Shown: positions 1 through 4,655 of the stretch, one piece after another
Position numbering within the stretch: the first letter of the stretch is position 1
Layout: every line of letters begins with the position of its first letter
Assembly: GCA_902465755.1 (NCBI GenBank)
Contig: CABQOK010000099.1
Span: 1-5,747, forward strand
Source of the DNA: an uncultured Anaerococcus sp.
GTDB taxonomy: Bacteria > Bacillota > Clostridia > Tissierellales > Peptoniphilaceae
Reading direction: 5' to 3'
DNA length: 5,747 nt
Made by a program: the position numbers and the translations under genes
The notes under the pieces: model-generated
Told to the model about the DNA's origin: nothing
Seen by the model: the letters and a program-made list of their open reading frames with translations, nothing else
Databases searched by the model: none

Positions 1-313
1 AGCTTTTGATTATATCAAATACCTATCTAGCAAGGATAGCCAAATCGACTTTGCTCTAGCAACAGGCTACATGCCAGCTAGAAAATCTGCTGTAACAGAT
101 GACAAGTACAAATCATCTGACTCTAAGATTGCTCCAATCCTAGATGATGCAAGTGAGAAGTTATTCTCTAGACCACTTGTTCCAGGAAGCCAACAAGCCT
201 ACAACGACGTAGCAAGCTTACTTGAAAGTATACTTTCAAATCCAAATGCAGACGTTAAGGCAGAGCTTGAGGCTTTCGCACCACAATTTAAGGCAGACTT
301 CGAAGCTCAATAA
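1..313 (+). CDS. ABC transporter solute-binding protein, C-terminal end (partial)
   Basis: This is the last 103 codons of a gene that begins before the window; the open frame starts at base 2 and ends with TAA at 311-313. The segment FDYIKYLSS followed by FALATGYMPARKSA matches the C-terminal signature of family 1 extracellular solute-binding proteins of the sugar/glycerol-phosphate (UgpB/MalE-like) type, where a helix ending in 'TGY-P-R-SA' helps close the ligand cleft. The rest is helical, with a typical 'RP..PG...Y' stretch. Such proteins are lipid-anchored outside the membrane and pass their ligand to a two-permease ABC importer. The ligand cannot be read from this fragment. The gene is followed at once by a strong terminator, so it is the last gene of its unit; any permease genes would lie upstream. 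The family call is fairly sure, the substrate is open. Confidence 0.8.
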   Translation, partial: AFDYIKYLSSKDSQIDFALATGYMPARKSAVTDDKYKSSDSKIAPILDDASEKLFSRPLVPGSQQAYNDVASLLESILSNPNADVKAELEAFAPQFKADFEAQ

Positions 314-322
314 AATCACAGA

Positions 323-356
323 AAAACAGGCGAGAGATAATAATCTTGCCTGTTTT
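323..356 (+). terminator. Bidirectional intrinsic terminator between convergent genes
   Basis: An inverted repeat pairs AAAACAGGCGAGA (323-335) with TCTTGCCTGTTTT (344-356): 13 pairs with one G-U and an 8-base loop. The arm ends in TTTT on the plus strand and in a run of Us on the minus strand (complement of the A-run at 322-326). It lies 10 bases after the solute-binding protein stop and 5 bases past the stop of the minus-strand antitoxin gene, so it can serve both. Confidence 0.85.
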
Positions 357-360
357 AAAA

Positions 361-615
361 TTAGTCAATATCTAGTTTGAGCTGGATATTATATTCGTCC
401 TTTATCTTCTCAATAAGCCTTCTCGCTACTTCTTCCATATCCTCGCCCCCCAGAATTTCTTCTGTCTTTACATTATCATAGGGGAGTAGTACATAAGATA
501 TCTTGCTATTTTTGATAATTGCAGCATAACCGTTTTCATCAGCTGCCCTTGTTATTTTCGAAAAATTAGAATTAGCCTCGGACATAGTATATAGATTTTC
601 ATCAGAAATATTCAT
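361..615 (-). CDS. Phd/YefM-family antitoxin, apparently solitary
   Basis: An 84-residue protein with the usual length and layout of Phd/YefM antitoxins. The N-terminal DNA-binding and dimerisation part (about residues 8-50) shows 'YTMSEANSNFSKI..AADENGYAAIIKN.KISYVLLPYD', matching the family pattern of a short strand, a helix with the 'S-A..NFS' motif, then a hairpin ending in 'vLiP.ddy'. The C-terminal 30 residues are charged and helical, as in segments that wrap a toxin. Family members repress their own promoter and neutralise a co-encoded toxin. No toxin gene is visible on either side: downstream is a terminator and a convergent gene, and upstream are 195 bases without a convincing frame. 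The start is supported by AGGAGG (complement of 621-626) five bases before ATG. It may be an orphan acting on a distant toxin, or simply a repressor. Confidence 0.8.
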   Translation of the reverse strand: MNISDENLYTMSEANSNFSKITRAADENGYAAIIKNSKISYVLLPYDNVKTEEILGGEDMEEVARRLIEKIKDEYNIQLKLDID

Positions 616-632
616 AAAAGCCTCCTATATAG

Positions 633-638
633 ATTATA
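633..638 (-). promoter_or_regulatory. -10 box of antitoxin promoter
   Basis: On the minus strand this reads TATAAT, 18 bases before the antitoxin start codon, with the ribosome binding site AGGAGG between them. No good -35 hexamer is found at 16-18 bases spacing, so the promoter may be weak or depend on its context. Confidence 0.5.
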
Positions 639-654
639 ACCTATTTGTAGGATA
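637..654 (-). promoter_or_regulatory. Candidate autoregulatory operator of the antitoxin
   Basis: An imperfect palindrome, TAaCCTAtttgTAGGaTA, abuts the -10 box and lies in the -10/-35 spacer of the antitoxin promoter. Phd/YefM proteins are known to bind small palindromes that overlap their own promoter, so the position fits. The match is only to the general idea; the binding sequence for this protein is unknown. Confidence 0.3.
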
Positions 655-771
655 CTTAATCATCGTAAGAAAGTAGGAGCGAATTGAGATTAAAGTAATA
701 CGAGATATCAATTTGCTTATATTTAAAATCATAAAAACAAAACACTTTTCTATAATAAAATTTGGGCAAGC

Positions 772-798
772 AAAAAGCCAAAGGCATATGTGCCCTTG
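772..798 (-). terminator. Intrinsic terminator of the FMN-binding lipoprotein gene
   Basis: Read on the minus strand, CAAGGGCA pairs with TGCCTTTG around a 4-base loop (arms 791-798 and 779-786, one G-U pair), followed within two bases by a five-U run (complement of 772-776). It lies 12 bases past the stop codon. An alternative pairing of GGGCA (764-768) with TGCCC (791-795) is possible but would not be followed by Us. Confidence 0.7.
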
Positions 799-810
799 AC
801 TTTAATAGAT

Positions 811-1941
811 TTATTTATTTGCAGCATCTACTATAAGTTGTAGGTAGTTTGCTGTATCTTTTAGAGTTGCTCCTGTTACAGAATCGATTGTTCCGTCTTC
901 GTTCTTAGCTGCTATAGCTTCTTCAATTTCTGCTGCAGTTTTTCCAGCAACGAATTTTTCGATTGCTTCAAAGTTGTCTTTGATTGAAACTGTTGATTGA
1001 GCTTTTTCTGTCATTAGAGAAGAATACTTATCATTGTTTTCAAGCTTAGAAACTAGGACTTTGTTGCTATCAGCATAGCCTTGAGTAAAGTCATCTTCTG
1101 CATTTGTGATTCCTTCAGAATCTTCCATATATTGGAATTCGTCAAAGCTTGCTGCGATGATCTTATCACCTTCCATAGCTAGAACACAATCAGCGAATGA
1201 TTTGTCTCCGTGAGGAGCACCTGTAACAGCCTTGAATGTAATCTCTTCTGGATTTTCTGCATGTCCTACAGATAGGAATTGGTCATCTCTTGCAACTGTT
1301 ACTACGTGGTTTAATAGGGCAGGAGTTGACTTGAATGTTGCTCCTGTTACAGCTTCGATTATTTCGTCTTCGCTATTGTCTTTTAGGAAAGTTTCGACTT
1401 CTTCGATTGTCTTACCCTTTACGAATTCAGATATTCCTTCGTAAGTTTCCTTAAGACTTGTAGGAGATCCTGCTTCTTTCATTTCTGATGAGTATTGTTC
1501 TTCGTTATACATCTTTGAGATAAGCATTTTTCCTTCAGCTGTTCCTTCTCCAAATCCCTTATCAGAGTTTGGTGTAGCTTCATAACCCTTATCGTCACCA
1601 GCGTATTGGTATTCGTCGATAGATACACCAACGATCTTATCTCCACTTGTTGCAACAACTATACGTGGGAAGGATCTAGCTCCTTCGCTTTTTGGATAGC
1701 CTCTGTGAAGAATTACATTGCCTTCAGCTTGTTCAGCGTTTTCTGGCTTAACTTCTTCAACCTTTTCCTCTTCTTTGTCGGCTTCTTCTTTGTTATCAGT
1801 AGCCATCTCGTCTTTGTTTTCGGCAGATCCTTCTACCTTAGTATCTTCTTTCTTGTCGACTTCTTTGTCAGCTGTGTTTCCACATGCGCTTAGGACTAAA
1901 GCTGTCGCAAGCATAAGAGATGCTATATTAAATTTTTTCAT
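811..1941 (-). CDS. Lipoprotein with two tandem FMN-binding domains
   Basis: A 376-residue lipoprotein. Residues 1-19 are a signal peptide and LSAC (17-20) is a lipobox, so Cys20 should be lipidated after cleavage. Residues 21-75 are a flexible linker rich in Glu, Lys and Asp. Two homologous domains follow (about 75-220 and 232-376). They share 'GDKI(V/I)', 'DE(Y/F)QY', 'YSS.M', 'F(V)KGK/VAGKT' and a terminal TGAT motif: EAVTGAT (196-202) and DSVTGAT (353-359). In FMN-binding domains of the NqrC/RnfG/PplA type, ApbE attaches FMN through a phosphoester to the last Thr of Dxx(S/T)GAT. Repeat 2 fits exactly; repeat 1 has Glu for Asp. The layout resembles Listeria PplA, a two-flavin lipoprotein of extracellular electron transfer, so a surface electron carrier is a reasonable inference. 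No ApbE or NADH dehydrogenase gene is in view. The start follows AGGAGGG (complement of 1948-1954) by six bases. Confidence 0.85.
   Translation of the reverse strand: MKKFNIASLMLATALVLSACGNTADKEVDKKEDTKVEGSAENKDEMATDNKEEADKEEEKVEEVKPENAEQAEGNVILHRGYPKSEGARSFPRIVVATSGDKIVGVSIDEYQYAGDDKGYEATPNSDKGFGEGTAEGKMLISKMYNEEQYSSEMKEAGSPTSLKETYEGISEFVKGKTIEEVETFLKDNSEDEIIEAVTGATFKSTPALLNHVVTVARDDQFLSVGHAENPEEITFKAVTGAPHGDKSFADCVLAMEGDKIIAASFDEFQYMEDSEGITNAEDDFTQGYADSNKVLVSKLENNDKYSSLMTEKAQSTVSIKDNFEAIEKFVAGKTAAEIEEAIAAKNEDGTIDSVTGATLKDTANYLQLIVDAANK
866..1374 (-). repeat. Intragenic duplication visible at DNA level
   Basis: The stretches 866-903 and 1337-1374 both begin with the identical 16-mer GTTGCTCCTGTTACAG (plus-strand reading) and agree at 33 of 38 positions. 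They lie 471 bases (157 codons) apart, which equals one domain length. They encode the two TGAT flavin-attachment regions, so the two domains arose by in-frame duplication and this part has stayed closest. Confidence 0.7.
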
Positions 1942-1979
1942 TAGTTTCCCTCCTAATATATTAAAAATATCCGCTTTAT

Positions 1980-2007
1980 ATTATATTTGAATTAATTATG
2001 TTTGCAA
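1980..2007 (-). promoter_or_regulatory. Promoter of the FMN-binding lipoprotein gene
   Basis: On the minus strand, TTGCAA (2002-2007) is followed after 16 bases by a perfect TATAAT (1980-1985), 38 bases before the start codon. The -10 is consensus and the -35 matches at four of six positions. Confidence 0.6.
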
Positions 2008-2025
2008 GTTTAGGCAGTGGTAAGC

Positions 2026-2054
2026 TTTTCTTTTGCTAGAAATTTTGCTATAAT
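2026..2054 (+). promoter_or_regulatory. arcA promoter with extended -10
   Basis: TGCTATAAT (2046-2054) is a perfect extended -10 element. The hexamer 17 bases upstream (TTTTCT, 2026-2031) is a poor -35, as is common when TGn is present. The octamer TTTTGCTA occurs twice, at 2031-2038 and 2043-2050, the second copy overlapping the -10. Transcription would start near 2061, giving arcA a leader of about 90 bases. Confidence 0.6.
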
Positions 2055-2072
2055 TAAGATATAAAATTAAAG

Positions 2073-2102
2073 ATGTTGGCTGGGCTAATTGATTATAGGT
2101 AG
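2073..2102 (+). CDS. Possible leader peptide MLAGLIDYR upstream of arcA
   Basis: A nine-codon frame (ATG 2073, TAG 2100-2102) lies wholly inside the predicted arcA leader. Its last sense codon is AGG, arginine, the substrate of the enzyme encoded downstream, and its stop codon lies in the 5' arm of the terminator hairpin. A ribosome paused there would block the hairpin. Against it: there is no Shine-Dalgarno sequence (only TTAAAG just before ATG), the predicted 5' end is about 12 bases away, and so short a frame can arise by chance. This is speculative. Confidence 0.2.
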   Translation: MLAGLIDYR

Positions 2103-2130
2103 TTTTTTGAGAAAGAAACTACCTTTTTTT
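2097..2130 (+). terminator. Terminator hairpin in the arcA leader (candidate attenuator)
   Basis: AGGTAGTTTTTT (2097-2108) pairs with AAGAAACTACCT (2113-2124): 12 pairs with one G-U, capped by a GAGA (GNRA) tetraloop and running into seven Us (2124-2130). It is oriented for plus-strand transcription. The next gene upstream runs the other way, and only 21 bases separate the U-tract from the arcA start. So it most likely acts on the arcA transcript itself, or ends a free leader RNA of about 70 bases. No T-box, BglG/LicT-type antiterminator or clear alternative pairing in the leader was seen. Confidence 0.75.
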
Positions 2131-2151
2131 AAGGATATTTAAGGAGAAAAT

Positions 2152-3357
2152 ATGAAAAATATAAAGGTAAATAACGAAATCAACAAACTCAAGAAGGTCT
2201 TACTTCACAGGCCAGGCGATGAACTTCTAAATCTAACACCAAATGCCTTGGACGAACTACTCTTTGATGACATACCTGACCTAGACAAGGCCAAGGAAGA
2301 GCACGACGAATTTGCAAAAATATTTAGAAATGAAGGAGTTGAGGTTCTCTACCTAGAAGACTTGATGGCAGAAACCCTCAAAGATAATAAGGACCTCAAA
2401 GATAAATTCCTTGACCAATACCTCAAAGAAGCAGAGATAGAAGATGAGCTAGTTCTTAGTGAGGCGAGAAAGCTTTTAGAATCTATAAAAGACGACAAAG
2501 AATTTGTCCTAAAGACCATGGCAGGTCTTACCTTAAATGAGCTGGGAATCAAAAATGATCATATTCTTTTTGACTATAAGTACACAGCTATAAATCCCAT
2601 GCCAAACCTTTACTTTACTAGAGATCCCTTCTCCACAATAGGAAATGGAGTATCCATCAACACAATGTATTCAGTTACAAGATCGAGAGAGACTATCTAT
2701 GCTGACTATATATTTAACCACCACAAAGATTACAAGGGGACTAAGAATTATTATGGTAGGGGTAAGAAATACCATATCGAAGGCGGAGATATATTAAATA
2801 TCAACGAAAATCTCTTGATGATAGGCATTAGCCAAAGAACTCAGCTTGCTGCTATCAAGGACCTTGCTCACAATATATTATTTGATGATGAGGCAAAGAT
2901 TAAAGAAATAATTGCAATAAATATCCCAAATGAAAGAGCCTACATGCATCTAGATACTGTCTTTACTCAAATTGATTACGACACCTTCACCTATCATCCT
3001 GGAATAATTTCTACCTTCCATGCTATTAAATTTAAAAGGAAAGATGACAGGATTTTGGAAGAGATAATAGAAAAATCCCTAGACGACCTTTTAAAAGATG
3101 CCCTAAAGCTCGATGAGATAAAGCTACTTCCATGTGGTGGTGGAGATCCAATAGCAGCCCTTAGAGAACAATGGACAGATGGATCAAACACCCTAGCTAT
3201 CGCTCCAGGCAAGGTGATAGTCTATAAGAGAAACACTGTAACCAATCAAATGCTCGAGCTAAATGGCATAGAAGTAATAAGGCTTGACTCATCAACCCTA
3301 ACCGTAGGCAGGGGAGGACCAAGATGTATGTCCATGCCACTTGTAAGAGAAGATTAA
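2152..3357 (+). CDS. arcA: Arginine deiminase
   Basis: A cytosolic enzyme that hydrolyses L-arginine to L-citrulline and ammonia, the first step of the arginine deiminase pathway. At 401 residues it is the usual length. The guanidino-modifying fold is marked by LLHRPG (17-22), NLYFTRDPF (152-160; Asp158), YHIEGGD (207-213; Glu210), MHLDTVFTQID (265-275; His266 and Asp268) and GGPRCMSMPL (388-397; catalytic Cys392). All residues known to be needed in bacterial deiminases are present. The glycine loop before the Cys reads GRGGPRC rather than the common GGGGPRC. The start is fixed by AAGGAG (2141-2146) five bases upstream. No arcB, arcC or arcD is adjacent. Expression should depend on the leader terminator at 2097-2130. 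No GC-rich hairpin follows the stop, so read-through into the small gene at 3499 is likely. Confidence 0.97.
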   Translation: MKNIKVNNEINKLKKVLLHRPGDELLNLTPNALDELLFDDIPDLDKAKEEHDEFAKIFRNEGVEVLYLEDLMAETLKDNKDLKDKFLDQYLKEAEIEDELVLSEARKLLESIKDDKEFVLKTMAGLTLNELGIKNDHILFDYKYTAINPMPNLYFTRDPFSTIGNGVSINTMYSVTRSRETIYADYIFNHHKDYKGTKNYYGRGKKYHIEGGDILNINENLLMIGISQRTQLAAIKDLAHNILFDDEAKIKEIIAINIPNERAYMHLDTVFTQIDYDTFTYHPGIISTFHAIKFKRKDDRILEEIIEKSLDDLLKDALKLDEIKLLPCGGGDPIAALREQWTDGSNTLAIAPGKVIVYKRNTVTNQMLELNGIEVIRLDSSTLTVGRGGPRCMSMPLVRED

Positions 3358-3400
3358 AGATAAATTAAAAATAAAAACATATAAATTAATAAAAACTAAT

Positions 3401-3429
3401 TTGAAAATTAATAATATGGAAAGTATAAT
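3401..3429 (+). promoter_or_regulatory. Promoter of the small membrane protein gene
   Basis: TTGAAA (3401-3406) and TATAAT (3424-3429) are separated by exactly 17 bases: eleven of twelve consensus positions. Transcription should start near 3436, about 63 bases before the small gene. It gives this gene an independent unit even if arcA also reads through. Confidence 0.7.
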
Positions 3430-3453
3430 CAATATATAGAAAGAAGGCCAACT

Positions 3454-3472
3454 AGGGTAGAAATACTACTCT
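3454..3472 (+). other. Small hairpin in the leader of the 64-residue protein gene
   Basis: AGGGTAG (3454-3460) pairs with CTACTCT (3466-3472) around a 5-base loop, seven pairs with one G-U, followed by CTTTTG. The U-run is short, so it would be a weak terminator at best; it may instead protect the 5' end of the mRNA or be fortuitous. Confidence 0.35.
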
Positions 3473-3498
3473 TTTGAAAATTAAAGAAAGAGGAAGAA

Positions 3499-3693
3499 AT
3501 GTTTGATTATAAAAATAATAGAGGAAGAAAAGAAGAAAATACAGTAGGAAAAGTATTATTTACAGCAGCTGCAACAGCAGTAGGCACTTTTCTATATCTA
3601 AAAAATAATAATAAGATGGACGAAGTTAAAGATAAGATAGATGATATAAAAGATGAAATAATAGATGCAGTAAAAGGCGAAGACCTTTTATAA
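3499..3693 (+). CDS. Small single-span membrane protein of unknown function
   Basis: A 64-residue protein not assigned to a family. Residues 1-15 are hydrophilic and basic, with the cluster NNRGRKEEN. Residues 16-34 form one hydrophobic segment rich in Ala, Val and Thr, likely a membrane span. Residues 38-60 form a highly charged Lys/Asp/Glu helix with hydrophobic residues at Met40, Val43, Ile47, Ile50, Ile54 and Val58, a heptad-like spacing that suggests an amphipathic helix or short coiled coil. The layout recalls YtxH-like stress proteins (short span, then charged helix), but the characteristic 'APkSG' stretch is absent. AAAGAGG (3487-3493) lies five bases before the ATG. It has its own promoter and a strong downstream terminator, which favours a real gene. 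The overlapping minus-strand frame is a Ser/Leu-rich shadow. Confidence 0.75.
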   Translation: MFDYKNNRGRKEENTVGKVLFTAAATAVGTFLYLKNNNKMDEVKDKIDDIKDEIIDAVKGEDLL

Positions 3694-3697
3694 AATG

Positions 3698-3711
3698 AGC
3701 CCTTAAGGGCT
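3698..3711 (+). terminator. Perfect 14-bp palindrome, first of two tandem hairpins
   Basis: AGCCCTTAAGGGCT is self-complementary over all 14 bases and can fold as five G/C-rich pairs around TTAA. It starts five bases after the small-gene stop. Only TT follows it (after the palindrome's last T), so on its own it is a weak terminator; it probably works with the next hairpin. Confidence 0.5.
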
Positions 3712-3719
3712 TTAGAAAG

Positions 3720-3755
3720 CGGCAAATCCACTAAGATAGGATTTGTCGTTTTTTT
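3720..3755 (+). terminator. Strong intrinsic terminator after the small membrane protein gene
   Basis: CGGCAAATCC (3720-3729) pairs with GGATTTGTCG (3739-3748), ten pairs with one G-U and a 9-base loop, followed by seven Ts (3749-3755). An A-rich stretch before the stem can extend the pairing into the U-run. It ends the small-gene unit, and arcA read-through, before the methyltransferase pair. Confidence 0.9.
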
Positions 3756-3796
3756 ATTTAGGATATATAGATGATTGAGAAACGTACACAATAAAT

Positions 3797-3831
3797 TTGA
3801 CAGTACCATAAAGACTTTAACAACGTATATT
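3797..3831 (+). promoter_or_regulatory. Weak promoter candidate for the methyltransferase pair
   Basis: A perfect TTGACA (3797-3802) lies upstream of the pair, but the nearest -10-like hexamer, TATATT (3826-3831), is 23 bases away, well beyond the usual 16-19. Either the true -10 is a poor match nearer to the -35, or the promoter needs an activator. A promoter must exist here because the upstream unit ends at a strong terminator. Confidence 0.3.
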
Positions 3832-3851
3832 AATTTTAAAGGAGTTATAAG

Positions 3852-4655
3852 ATGGATATAAATGAAATTTTGAAAATTGATAATGATTTAGAAAGGAACG
3901 AAGAATTATATAAGGTCTTTGATGAAGATAAACGTCTTAGATCAAGAACTGGTCTTGTAGAAAAAATAACTACTTTAACAGAAATAGAAAAATTGATTTG
4001 TCAAAATTCCAAAATCCTTGATGTTGGTGCTGGTACAGGAGTCTATAGTATACCACTAGCTGAAAAAACTAATGAGATAGTAGCCTTTGAACCATCATCT
4101 TCAAATTTTAAACTTTTAAAGTCTAAGTCAAAAGCCTTTGCCAACATAAAAGCCTATAATAAGTCCTCTTATGACCTAAAAGATATAGACTCAGATTATT
4201 TTGATATAGTGCTTTTGTTTGGGCCAATGTATCATCTATCTAGGGAAGAAGATAGAATGGACGTGCTTAGACAGGCAAAAAGAGTGTGTAAAGATGATGG
4301 TTATATATTAATATCTTTTATAAATCACGACACTGTCCTAATAAGTGAAACTATTAATTATAACACAAATATTTTTTCTAGTAATTCCTATATTAGTGAG
4401 AAGCAGAGATTAATAGACAGACCTTTTGTATTTTTTAAGTTAAACGAAGCGAAAGAAATGATAGAAAAAGCAGGTTTAACTATAAAAGAAATAGTTGCAA
4501 GCGATGGCTTTGCTGAGATTTTAAGCCAAAAATTGGAAGAAATGACAGAAGAATCATTTGATAATTATCTTTCCTTTCATCTTAATAATTGCAAAAATCC
4601 AGAAACATTAGGAGCTAGTAACCACTTACTTTTTGTGTGCGAAAACAAAAAATGA
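3852..4655 (+). CDS. Class I SAM-dependent methyltransferase
   Basis: A 267-residue protein that transfers a methyl group from S-adenosylmethionine to an unidentified acceptor. ILDVGAGTGVYSIPLA (55-70) is the glycine-rich motif I that binds the cofactor. AFEPS (78-82) supplies the acidic residue (Glu80) for the ribose hydroxyls. FDIVLLFGPMYHL (117-129) is the motif IV/post-IV strand in the 'GPMYHL' form common in small-molecule methyltransferases of Clostridia and Bacilli. VCKDDGYILISF (145-156) is the strand after helix D. The C-terminal 100 residues would form the substrate lid and do not reveal the acceptor. It is cytosolic, with no signal or membrane segment. AAAGGAG (3838-3844) precedes the ATG by seven bases. 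The stop overlaps the start of the acetyltransferase gene, so the two are translated together. Codons look more A/T-rich than in arcA. Confidence 0.88.
   Translation: MDINEILKIDNDLERNEELYKVFDEDKRLRSRTGLVEKITTLTEIEKLICQNSKILDVGAGTGVYSIPLAEKTNEIVAFEPSSSNFKLLKSKSKAFANIKAYNKSSYDLKDIDSDYFDIVLLFGPMYHLSREEDRMDVLRQAKRVCKDDGYILISFINHDTVLISETINYNTNIFSSNSYISEKQRLIDRPFVFFKLNEAKEMIEKAGLTIKEIVASDGFAEILSQKLEEMTEESFDNYLSFHLNNCKNPETLGASNHLLFVCENKK

Noticed and set aside
634..732. Minus-strand 32-codon frame upstream of the antitoxin as a toxin remnant
   Set aside because: It has no ribosome binding site, ends inside the antitoxin promoter, and shows no toxin-like motif.
1232..1990. Plus-strand frames opposite the lipoprotein gene (1232-1444, 1606-1893, 1718-1990)
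   Set aside because: Their translations are Ser/Phe/Leu-rich shadows of the Glu/Lys-rich lipoprotein on the other strand; no ribosome binding sites or recognisable motifs.
1988..2001. ArgR/AhrC operator (ARG box) in the divergent region
   Set aside because: TGAAT forms one half-site, but the second half does not match; not enough to claim arginine repressor control.
2041..2055. CodY-like box over the arcA -10
   Set aside because: AATTTTGCTATAATT matches the known 15-base CodY consensus at 11 positions, but most matches come from A/T-rich promoter sequence; four mismatches is too weak.
2349..3212. Minus-strand frames inside arcA (2349-2552, 2994-3212)
   Set aside because: They lie antisense to a clearly functional arcA and read as Ser/Leu-rich shadow sequence.
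3698..3711. The 14-bp palindrome as an operator or insertion target
   Set aside because: It lies five bases after a stop codon and just before a strong terminator, so a tandem terminator hairpin is the simpler explanation.
3507..3809. Minus-strand 100-codon frame over the small membrane protein gene
   Set aside because: It crosses a strong plus-strand terminator, has Ser/Leu-rich shadow composition and no ribosome binding site; the plus frame has a promoter, ribosome binding site and terminator.
4637..4651. GTG start at 4637 for the acetyltransferase
   Set aside because: It would overlap the methyltransferase by 19 bases without a better ribosome binding site; ATG 4652 gives the usual ATGA coupling and the N-terminus expected of the family.
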